A DNA stretch of 64,000 bases, from assembly GCA_028583405.1 (NCBI GenBank), contig CM053260.1:11058660-11122659 (forward strand). Reading direction: 5' to 3'. Each line of letters opens with the position of its first letter. Within the stretch, counting starts at the first letter, position 1. This stretch comes from Pogonophryne albipinna. Its lineage: Eukaryota; Chordata; Actinopteri; Perciformes; Artedidraconidae. Made by a program: the position numbers and the translations under genes. Of the stretch, positions 28,701 to 38,414 are shown in pieces. A model generated the notes under the pieces. It did not search any database, was not told the origin of the DNA, and worked only from the letters and a program-made list of their open reading frames with translations.

Positions 28701-29172
28701 GACCATGTTCACCTCTGCAGGCTCGGACCTACTGAGACAGCCGTCCACAGGGAACGGACACCTCCCCACCCCCTCCTCCTCGTCCTCCTCTATGTCTCCC
28801 GTTTACTCCTCTGCTTCGGCCACCATCCCTATGTCATCTACATCCTCGACAGCGACTTCCTCCTCCCTGGCTTCAGGTTCTCTGCCTCCCTACCTGATGA
28901 ATCCCAACATGGCCGACCTGCTCTCGTCAGGCTTCCCCCTCAACTACAGTCAGTCGCTGCTCTCTGAGTCCAGGATGTTCTCCAGCCCTCTCCTTTCAGG
29001 GGGATTTCAAACGCCCAACTCCAGCTCTAACACATCCAGTTTCCTCTCCCATTTCAACAACCCAACTTCCAGCCTTTTGGGGGCAGCTCTCACCCAACCG
29101 GACATACATCAGAGTACGGAGAACGGCGGCAGTAGTTCTGATGACGATGTTATTGAGGTAACAGGACAGTAG
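19760..29172 (+). CDS. rad54l2: RAD54L2/ARIP4, SNF2-family DNA-dependent ATPase
   Basis: Twenty-one exons: 19760-19910, 20195-20504, 20588-20718, 20815-20955, 21070-21296, 22032-22214, 22342-22475, 22563-22759, 22843-23185, 23277-23454, 23852-24082, 24323-24441, 24820-24938, 25396-25495, 25591-25796, 26198-26367, 26624-26820, 27074-27258, 27405-27494, 27581-27673, 28157-29172. The total is 4521 bases, 1506 residues; human ARIP4 has 1467. The acidic N-terminus is followed by a Lys/Ser-rich basic tract. The ATPase core has Walker [10 protein letters not shown] (about 349-357), the DEGH box (508-511) and a C-terminal helicase block with [11 protein letters not shown]. The tail is Ser-rich and ends [10 protein letters not shown], close to the human end. 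SUMO-interaction-like motifs VICLDSS, IIELSS and IIIDLDEED are visible. The family remodels chromatin and co-regulates the androgen receptor in mammals. Confidence 0.95.
21349..21958 (-). mobile_element. 5'-truncated CR1/L2/Rex-type LINE, copy A
   Basis: The reverse strand encodes the C-terminus of a LINE reverse transcriptase, including [20 protein letters not shown] and [12 protein letters not shown], with a stop at 21557. It then runs into a 3' UTR ending in the tail of TATATAAAT and repeated TTGCC units (forward AAGGCAAGGCAAGG at 21349). It is antisense within rad54l2 intron 5. A close copy is at 57197-57729. Confidence 0.8.
21953..21994. repeat. Perfect 18-bp inverted repeat with 6-base loop
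   Basis: TCTGGATTAGGGGTTTCT at 21953-21970 is repeated inverted at 21977-21994 with AGTAAC between. It lies at the truncated 5' edge of LINE copy A and 37 bases before rad54l2 exon 6, so the pre-mRNA can form a strong hairpin beside the branch-site region. Confidence 0.9.
23575..23740. repeat. Teleost dispersed repeat with AGGTCA half-sites
   Basis: GAACTCAAGGACGAACTGAT followed by TTGTCAAAGGTCAAGGTCA resembles a widespread fish repeat. It lies in rad54l2 intron 10. Positions 23690-23701 read AGGTCAAGGTCA, two nuclear-receptor half-sites with no spacer. The family name is not known to me. Confidence 0.4.
28124..28152. repeat. C29 homopolymer at a 3' splice site
   Basis: Twenty-nine consecutive C residues run directly into ACAG, the acceptor of the last rad54l2 exon (28157). 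The tract serves as the polypyrimidine tract. Its exact length may be an assembly artefact. Confidence 0.9.
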
Positions 29173-29610
29173 AGACTTAAGAAGCCCTGGAGATGCAGTT
29201 TCACACATAAAACAGTTTAATCAATCACGGCTAACACAAAATACATTAGGAGTGGGAATTATTACATGTTTAAGAAATGAACTAGATTGACTCTGTTACA
29301 GTATCTACCCGATTTGTATGAACTGATGATTGATAGACAGGCGTATTGGCATACTCTGAATATGTAATTACATCATAAAGAAGACGGAAAGGGAAATTCC
29401 ACAATGATGACTTAACTGGTCATCTAGATTTTAAATGCACAAATAAATACAACTTTTCAGGAACTAAAAAGATCATTGTTAATCCAAAACAACAACTTAG
29501 AATTTGGAAAAGCTTGTGATAAGTTAAATGTGTTTCAAGCCCTTTAAATCAGTTTTACATAATCACCAGTGAAGTGAACTCTAATACCATTCCTAATGGT
29601 CTCATGAAAC

Positions 29611-29630
29611 TACACACACACACACACACA
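29611..29630. repeat. (CA)10 microsatellite
   Basis: A short pure CA run within the presumed rad54l2 3' UTR. Confidence 0.9.
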
Positions 29631-31812
29631 GATTCTCACCTGCAAGGAGAACTTGTACCTCAATGACTTTTCAAAGTCAGAGTAACAAATCCTTATGCTG
29701 AATATCTGGGACTTGTTCAGCTGAAGCATCAGAGCAGTGGGATCAGAACTTTGTCGTTCGGGGACCAGCTGAATCTTTCCGAGGCTTTCTAGCCTCACCT
29801 GCTACACTTTAAAGCGAGGACTCGTCTTTCCTTTATTTTTATTTCCCCTGAGTTCAGAAGAAGTCATGTGATGAAAACAGCTTCATGTCCGATTGCCTCA
29901 TGATATATTGCTGTGAAACAGTCTAGTACAAACCAAAATTTGACTTACTGTTCCACATGTCAGCAGTACTCACCTGCTGAACACGTATAATAACACAATC
30001 ATTTTCTTTCAGCACAGTTTCCTTTCTAGTAAACAATACTAGAAAGTTAAAAAGTACAAATAACTCACAATGGCCACAGAACGTGGGCTTAATGTTTTTA
30101 AAAATCCTACTAAGCTTACCTTTAACTCAGAAATCTTAGGCTCTCTGAGAATACTTTACTCTTTAGCAATTTGATAGGCGTTGTAGCATCCTCTGTTGAA
30201 AGGATATTATGTGTGATACTATAACTGAATATGTTGATACTTTGTATATAGCAGTCATTATCATTGTTTATATTGCAAGTCAATAATGTGCAGTGTGTAG
30301 ATTTTGGTTGTAGGGAGAGGTTTTATTATTACAATCATGATGATAAACATGCTCTTCCATTTATGCTGAGGAAACACATTTATGTTCAACTTTATAATTT
30401 ACCTTTTTTACCCCCTTAAAACTAAAATGAATGTATTTACTGTTAGCCTTTGATAACGCAGGGGCTTGGAACATGGATTCGGACTGTGTTCTTTCATATT
30501 TAGCCTTAAATAACACAAAGGGGTCTTGAGTCTTAGCATTTTTTAGAATCTTAGTGCATTCTTTTACAAATCTGTTAGAGATAGTAAGTATTTAGACCGT
30601 TGGTGTCAAACAAAAAAAAGAAAAGTGTTGGTCAGATTCAGGATTGTGATATAGAGAAGTGTGAAAGCCAAAAGGAACACAAAAGGAGTTTAATGTTGCT
30701 TACTCGGTCGCCTCTTTTGTTGCAGTTTTTACAGATCAGTTAGCCTTGACTATACATGTAGATTTGACCCCTTTTTTCACCCCCTTGCTAAAAAACAAAC
30801 GCAACCAAACCGTAGAACACATTGCATTCATGCAGCCTGAGTCAATGTCCATCAAAAGGGGTATCAAGCATTTCACTACGACCACCTCTGACTGGCAGAA
30901 CCAGGTCCGGTGTTATGGTGGCCTTACCAAAATGACACTGTCATAACGTGGTAGCTTTTTACAGAGGTGCGTCTTTTAAAGCAGTGCTGTGTAAGTAGCT
31001 TCTGTCAGTCGTGTAGGTCTGCTTTAGGGAGTTTAGGTCTTTGCTGTTCTCTGTAACCTTGTGTTTCTGTGTTTTGAAGACACCTCAAGGTATGTAGATT
31101 TAGACAAGTCTTTCTCCTCTGTTGGTCATATAGGCCATATGCAGTGGTTGTTAGCATTTTATAGAAACACTGGATAACCTGAGACAACAGATCATTCCCT
31201 TTTTTGAAGTATTTTTTTGTAGATTGTCTTTCCTTGCGGGGACCTTTTTCTCCCAGACTACGTACTGTTCACTTTCTGTTACTAATGGCTGCTTCCAGTG
31301 GTTGTTCTGGATGTTTCCTTTTTTTCATCAAGGATATATCTAGTTTTCTTCCCCATGTCTTGGAATCTTGAATTGGTTTGTGTTTGACCTGGCACTTTGA
31401 AAAAGTATCATATCTGTTGGTTAACTGTATGAGGTAAATCATACTGACGCCATGTCTTTATTCTCCGTCTTCTCGAAAAACGCTTTGCATTTGAGTCTTG
31501 GAAATTATCAGTTTATAAAACATAACCTGTCTGCCATTTCTTGTCAAATATGTGGAATTTCTATGTCTAATTAAATATTTCTTCTTTTTAAATGTTTTTT
31601 ATAACTTCCTATTGGTGTTCACTCACCTGACAGTTTCCGTTTTTTCAACGTCTGAAAGTTATTTATTTATGATGGAAAATACATTCTTTTTTTGTAATCA
31701 TGTTTTTTAACTTTGTGTTCACCTTGACCCATTGATGACTGATCCAGTAAGAATTTCATAAATGCAGCCTAGAGCGAGCAGAATATGACTGTGTTATCAA
31801 TGTTATTTTAAC

Positions 31813-31818
31813 AATAAA
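31813..31818 (+). terminator. Candidate rad54l2 polyadenylation signal AATAAA
   Basis: ACAATAAAAACACTC lies 2.6 kb past the rad54l2 stop and is the best placed canonical signal before the convergent cyb561d2 gene. Confidence 0.45.
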
Positions 31819-31840
31819 AACACTCTTCTATTGCATTGTG

Positions 31841-32562
31841 AATCATTTGAAAATGCTTTTAAATGTACAACATATATTCAGTATGATATATCGTTTTAAT
31901 TCAAAATGTGGCTAAATAAATAGTCAATGGCAGCAAAAAAAGTCAGAAGCCAGGATGAGCAACACGAGTTGTAATAGTTCAATAATAACTCAAGGCCGTT
32001 TTCACGATTGCATAAATACTGTTCATGCAATTTGAGCGATGCCAGAAGTTCTGCTGCACAGCGATTCTTTGCAAAATTCGAACGCAAGCATTGCTCGCAC
32101 ACTAATTCTTAACAGGTGTAGAGTTTGTGATGTTCACCAGTTTAATTAAGCATGTTAGCATTCTAATATCAGTTATTTTACCTGTTAATAACGTAGAGCT
32201 GAGGCTGATTGGAATATCAATCATTTTGGAAGTATTCAGTCAAACTGAAGCTCAACATGTGTACCATTTCATATGAAAACTCAAACAATTAAAGATGACC
32301 CAAATCCCAACAAAAGAAATGCAGATGAAATGACCTCAATGGACCTGTGTATAGCATGTAAAAAAACAAAATGATTGCATCAACATTTGGCACTGGTGCT
32401 TCATGATATAACAAACAGGCACGGAGCTGGAGACATTAGTTCCTTTTTGACTTTCATGCAAATCAAGCTGATTCGATGTGCCTGAAAAATGAAATCGTTG
32501 AGGCCAACCTTGCTTTAGTATTCAGTGAGTGTTATATTAAATTGTCAATTCTGTGTCTTCTT
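31841..32562 (-). other. Convergent gap, probably cyb561d2 3' UTR
   Basis: No gene or repeat was recognised. The part next to 32562 must be cyb561d2 3' UTR. An ATTAAA variant on the reverse strand at 32141-32146 is a possible poly(A) signal. Confidence 0.35.
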
Positions 32563-33626
32563 TCAGGACTGCAACCGTTTTTTTGCCGTGTACGCCCTGC
32601 TGACTTGGTTCATTATGACGAGGGCATTGAGAGCAGTGCAGAGTGCTGACAGGTACCAGGTGTATTCCCCGACAGACGCAGTGAACCATGCAGAGCTGAG
32701 GCCCAGGAGCAGGCTGCCACTGCCCAGCAGGTACGTGACGAGCCCGGATGCTGCATGGTAGCGTTTGAGTTTGGCCAGGGACCAGCCTTTGGCCAGAGAG
32801 TGGTAGATGAGAGGCAGTGCTGCCACAGACTGCAGCCCCACCACACACACTGTGAGCAGGCCCAGCAGACCATGCCACGAGGTGAAGTGGGGTTTACCAT
32901 TCAGGTGTTTGTTGTAAACGATGGCTGCCAGACCCAGGACTGCACAGGTAACACAGAGGCACTGCAGGATCCAGTGAGCACGACCTTTTGTCTTGTGTGG
33001 AAACTTTTGGGCGAGGGAGCCGTGGGGGGAGAACAGGAGTATGGCTTCTGTCATGAAGAAGGAAAACTAGTGGGAGAGGGGAAACAAATTAATGGGGCTG
33101 CAATAAGCCAAAATGTCATTGTTGATTCAAATGTTGGTCTATAAAATATAACATATCCATCACATTTTCAAATTGCAGGTGTTGAAGCTGGGTTTCTAGA
33201 AAATGAATTAGTTAGCAAAGTAGTTGTCTGATATGTTTCAATTACCTACAAAAAATGATTAACAGCTCAAAAAAGTGTAATTCAAACGTTTGAATGAACT
33301 TATTTCATGTGTTAACAGCTGGAAATATTTAATAGGAAACTTATACGTTCAACTTACAGCCAGTGTCATGAAGAAGGGATGCCAAGAAAACAAACCTATG
33401 ACAAAAAAAACAGATAGTCAAATGAATACCTGGCATGCCAAAAGTAGGCTACTTCTATTATGAATATGTTTGAAAAATAAGAATAAGACTCACTTGTACC
33501 CGGTCGAGACAGAACTGCAATGAACACAGTGAAGGAGATGCACATAAAGTGTGTGAGCACTGTGGTAGCTGTTCTGGTATAACCGTAGATTCGAGGCTCA
33601 GATTCAGGCTCTTTGTTGTAAGCCAT
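32563..33626 (-). CDS. cyb561d2: CYB561D2, six-helix transmembrane cytochrome b561 domain protein
   Basis: Three exons, 33626-33494, 33395-33358 and 33066-32563, sum to 675 bases, 224 residues; human CYB561D2 has 222. The protein is a run of six hydrophobic helices, as in the family of ascorbate-dependent trans-membrane ferric reductases that bind two b-type haems. The four conserved histidines fall at 50 (LFSWHPFF), 88 (GRAHWIL), 122 (TSWHGLLG) and 161 (KRYHAASG), each offset by two from the human ligands. The C-terminus MNQVSRAYTAKKRLQS also matches. In humans it lies in the 3p21.3 tumour-suppressor cluster beside RASSF1, TUSC2 and HYAL2. Here it faces rad54l2 tail to tail and diverges from rassf1. 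Confidence 0.95.
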
Positions 33627-36200
33627 GATAAAGACAATTTATGTGAATTTGGGCAGCACCCCTGCTCCCGACCACCCCACAGGTTTACGTCTACAGTGTA
33701 TGTTTGTCACCTGAAGTGAACTCGCAGCTTCAGAATAACAGAAGCGGAAGAGATGGTGTATCAAAAGTAACCGTTGCCTCTTCAAGTCGTGTTAAAGCCA
33801 GAAGACGGGACTTTTCGACACAAGTCTACCTTACCAGATAAGTGTTGCAAAGCGATAAGATAACTTTACCAATAATAGATGTACAACACGTTGTTATCAT
33901 GGATGTATAATAAGAAGTTTGTTATGCATGTCGACCGGCTATGAAAATATAACTTCCGGTTGTTTAATTTCAGAATAAAGCTCTCTATAAACCACTTCAC
34001 CTCAAAATACAATGCGTTTGTTATGGTCATATACATATACCAATAGTTTTATTATTGATTTGACCGTCCCTCAATCAATTGAACGATTATAATTCAGCTT
34101 TGTATTGTAGGTGAAGAAGAGTTTTAGCAGTGGGTCAATGTCTATTTGAATGAAAATAAATAGCTTTCCTAAAGCTTTTATTGTGAAATCGTAATAATCA
34201 GAAATACAGCTTGAAGCTCCTCAGCTGACGTGGATGCCTCTCTTCAAAGATTTCCCACACACATTTAGCTAAAACACATTTTTTTCTAGTTTCATCAAAC
34301 CCGGAGCTGAAGGCACAGAGTTGTATTGAAAGTTGTGAACATAAATTGGGTTATCATGTACATGTCTAAACATTAAACAAAGTCTGTAAATCAGGATGTG
34401 ATGCCTGGGACTAATGGTCTAAACAGCACCCACTCCACATTACCTAACAGTTCAGTGGACCCTCACTGGTCAGCTGTTCACAGGTTATTGTGCTCCAATT
34501 ACTCTCCGATAAGCTTGTGACTCTGCACTGCCTCCACACACTGGGCACACAGAGTAAAAAAACAACATGTTTATTCAGGACATCCCTTTCTTTGTTTGTT
34601 TTCTGTCTGTTTTACACACAGATTATATTATTGGCACATTATGCACCAACCATAGGGACAGATGTTCTATTCAACATATCAAAAGTCAAAGGATATATTG
34701 TTACTGTGTTTATGTAAGCCTACATTGGGTGTTGCTTTGTTTGTTTCAATGTTTTCCAGAAAAGCCAGACTTGTGGTTTCCTATTATGACCCATACTCAT
34801 AACTCATGCGCTTTCTCCAGATGGTGGCAGTAAGATGTACCATCAAAATAATAGTTTATAAAAAGATCTACCTCCCATGTGTCAAGTCGATATGAGAATC
34901 AGAATTATAATGCATCCAGTCTTTATGCCTACTTGACTTCTAAACAGTGAAAGAAGTATTGTAATCATCTTCTTAAGTCACTGAAACTATAGCATTGTCG
35001 TTTAGTTAATAAGAAAATGCCAAGTAAATCGTCCATTCAAAATGTCCATTGAACTATCCTTTAGGTTTTTTATGAAAGAAAAAAAACTCATAATGCAAGT
35101 TGCCACCATCAGTGTAATTGGTCAATTCATTACATGTTTAAGTATATCAATGACTGAACACAATTTATTTTTAAATGCCAGTGATGAACAAGAGTCATTA
35201 GACAATTCTTGTTTCATTACTGGGTGAAACAAATTATCATTTTAATGTTTGGCCAATAAAATGAAGCCACACATGTATTACTCAAATTAACGTTGTTCCT
35301 AATGTTAATCATTATGGTTGAAACATTATTGTTGATAGTGGTTACTGTATTACTTGCTACATGGACTGAAAAATAACTGTGAAGAAAATAAGAGAGTGGT
35401 AGTCTGAAGCTCATTGTATTCCAAAATGTCTGGTTTGAAAGAGATAACAAGAGCCCTTCATCATCCTCCCCCATATGTAAGCCTGGAGGCTTTTTCCCCA
35501 TTGAGTGATTTCCAAATGGTCTATAATTAAACATTAAAGAGTCTATTCTTTCCAAAATGAGATTGACCGTCATTTGAAAAAAGTGAATCCGTATGTCTGT
35601 GTCAGGTTGTATAAATTAAAGCACATTACATACTAAATCCCTTTTCGACAAAAGTCTAACATTTCCTGTGATTTTTTGGGGCGTTACAAAATGATTCAAC
35701 TGTGCAATTGTTTTGTATGGATTGCATAGGTTTTAACTGCAATTTACCTTCTCACGTACCATACCAGGTACCTTTTGCATGTTTGTCTTACATTAAGATA
35801 AAATGTAGAATAAACGGACCTAAACGCAGAATATACAAAATGTGCCAAAATACTTATTTCATATATATGTATTTTTAATATAGGTGTACACATTGTAAGG
35901 CTTTATTAATGGCCAATAAATAATGTACTAATGATTTACATACAGTATTATAAGAGCCTCAGTATAACGAATATATTGATTTAATATGCTTATCATTTCT
36001 ATTGTGTAATGTTTTTTATTTAATTAGTTATAAAAAAAACTATAAATGTACTATAAATGTTAATAACGTCTTTTTTTTAAAAATAACTATAAAGAATTGA
36101 TTAGCACAGTATATATATAGGCTTGCTTAAAAAAATAAAATAACTATTATTTAAAAACCTACAATGCATGGACTACACGTTTATTATTATATCGCTGTAC
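33627..36200. other. Intergenic, cyb561d2 promoter side and AT-rich spacer
   Basis: The bases just after 33626 should hold the cyb561d2 5' UTR and promoter. The remainder is AT-rich with many short stop-broken frames. I see no sign of NPRL2, ZMYND10 or TMEM115, which sit between CYB561D2 and RASSF1 in human. Confidence 0.5.
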
Positions 36201-36201
36201 A

Positions 36202-36449
36202 CATATTGTAGTTAATCAGTGCTGCGTGACGACAGAGGGGTCTCTTCCCGTGGAGCCTCCCCTCAGGATACTTTATTCACATACCGGATTAGACTGTAAT
36301 CCCACGGTCACATTGTGCATGCGCAAATTGAAGTGCGCGCGAGGGGCGAGCGGACGAAGGACCGTCGGTGTTAGTAGGCTACAAACGACAAAACTGCAGC
36401 CTATCTCAAATCTACTCTACGATGAGTGGCGAGGATGAATTAAACGAGG
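36202..36449 (+). promoter_or_regulatory. CpG-rich promoter and probable noncoding first exon of rassf1
   Basis: A GC-rich island (GCGCGCGAGGGGCGAGCGGA near 36335) ends in an ATG at 36422 and a good donor GAG|GTAAGG at 36449/36450. Joined to the acceptor TTTTTGCAG ending at 38194, the ATG gives MSGEDELNE then LLWI and stop, a 13-codon upstream frame. It therefore looks like leader, not protein. Confidence 0.5.
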
Positions 36450-37210
36450 TAAGGTTATGTTAACTCCTCTTCTGTCAGGAAATCAGAACACTTGCTCGGG
36501 TGTGACTGTCAACTGAGTTGTTTGTCCCATTCTCGGAGAGGATTACCGGTCTGACCCGTTACTGAGCTGCACTTTGCAACCATGACAACTGCAGAATTAA
36601 AGGAAGAATATAAACTTTAATGATCTAGCCATGTAGCCTATGCCAGTTTCAATCTATTGACTAAAGTAGCAGGCTGTGCTCGGATGATCCCGGTTACAAT
36701 ATGTTCTTGTTGCCCTGCGAGGATAATTGCACCGTGTGGTGACCCACTTGGCAGATAGAGCCCCGGGTTGTTCGTATTCAAGTCACAATGCTGCCCTGGG
36801 AAACTAATTAAACTGAGTTTCTGATGCACCCAAGAACAGTTTACACGCATTCATCCTACTGATAATCTGGAGGATGTATTCATTTCCTTCCATGCAGGGT
36901 TGGGGTCACTTTAAAAGTGTATTTCGGTACAAAGTATCTGTAAAACTAAATGTAATCAGTAACCTAATCTGAGTATCAAGATATTTTCTGTAATTTACAA
37001 TAACATAGTGGAGGAGATGTGTAGAAAACAAACATAAATAAAGTTAAGTATTTTACATTACAACAGGCTATATTCCACCACTGTGTTATACACATTTAGC
37101 AGTTGTTATGCATGAGAGTCTCTGATCATAGACTAGAAAACATGCATGGCTCTAGAAATACATTTACAAATACAAGATAGTTCTCTGGTTTCTGAATTGT
37201 TGGATACTGG

Positions 37211-37915
37211 TCAGGGGTGTTAAGTAACTAAGTAGGCTACATGTACTCAAGTAATGTACTTAAGTACAATTTTGAAGTACTTTACTTGAGTGTTTCAATT
37301 TTGTTTTACTTTGTTGGTAAATATTGTACTTTTACTCCACTACATTTATTTAATACCTTTAGTTACTTTGCAGATTTGGATTAATGATAAATCATATGAT
37401 CAACACTTAAATCAGATTTTAGTTACACCTGGAATTAATTCGCAAGCTACCCAGCAGCAAATGAAGTAATTAAAACTAGTTGCACCTTTACCAGCTTTAA
37501 TAAACACATTAATGCTAAACATAATAATCATATATATACGATTCTGTAATGGACCAATCTGTAAGTACTTTTACTTTAAGTATATTTTGATGGCAATACT
37601 TTTGTACTTTTACTTGGGTAACATTTTGAATGCAGGACCTTTACTTGTAACAGAGTATTCCTACACTGTACTTCTATTACATTACAGGTCACTTGTTAGA
37701 CGCTTTTATCCAAAGCAATTTACATACTCAATACTGTGGGCAATCCGCACAGGAGCAATTTGGGGTGAAGTGTCTCAGGGACACAACGACATGCTGACTG
37801 TAGTGGGGTTTGAACCTGTGACCCCCTGATCTGAACACCAACTCACAACCCACTGCACCACACACCTTCTACTTTTACTTAAGTACAAGATATGGGTACT
37901 TCTCGCACCTCTGGT
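37211..37915 (+). repeat. Teleost dispersed repeat rich in TACTTTTACT, carrying a SINE
   Basis: GTAACTAAGTAGG, TACTCAAGTAATGTACTTAA and TACTTTTACTCCACTACATT are words of a very common fish repeat. It is split by the SINE at 37676-37864, after which CTTTTACTTAAGTACAAGAT resumes. Relatives lie at 49095-49300 and around 59105-60500. Confidence 0.5.
37676..37864 (-). mobile_element. tRNA-derived SINE, reverse orientation
   Basis: Read on the reverse strand it has a B-box-like GGTTCAAACC (forward GGTTTGAACC near 37807) and the tail AAATTGCTTTGGATAAAAGC, matching the SINE at 12501-12681. CTTCTA occurs on both flanks (37670 and 37867 regions), a possible short target duplication. Confidence 0.6.
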
Positions 37916-38414
37916 ACTGGCATACTTGGACAGACAAACAGTTTGAGTTGCCCTGGGATTGCAGAGGATTATATCAATCATCTTGTCCCACATTTTATCA
38001 TAATCATATAAATCCTCGCATCAGATAAATAAGGTTAATCTCTTGTTTTTTTCAATTTTTTGAGCTCATACTGTTATACATCATACATTGATTTTTTATG
38101 TACGGTATGTTTTGCCTAAATGGAATCTGATGTATGTGAATCTTACCCATACATTTACTAATTGTATTGTGTATGATTTAAAACCTTTTTGCAGCTTCTC
38201 TGGATTTAGAAACCACCATTTCTCTGCACAACACACTGATCTGGACTAAATTGAAAAAACTGAACTGCAGACTGAGCAGAGCTCGACATTCACAACATCC
38301 GCATTAAGGATGCACCATACTAATGCTGTCTCCTCCCAGAGCTGGATTTATACCCACACTAGCTAATGGACTGCAAGTGATTACTTGAAATGTCAGAGTC
38401 TGGTCAGGGACAGG

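Larger units (their letters stand above)
29173..31840 (+). other. rad54l2 3' UTR
   Basis: This 2.7 kb after the stop has no other coding signal, and AATAAA at 31813-31818 is a good candidate end. It includes a CA microsatellite at about 29611-29630. Boundaries are inferred; cyb561d2 is transcribed toward it from the other side. Confidence 0.55.

Noticed and set aside
36422..36449. MSGEDELNE as the protein start of rassf1
   Set aside because: Joined to the next visible acceptor (38194) the frame meets a stop after four codons, and MSKCELIELKDL at 38415 aligns better over a longer stretch.
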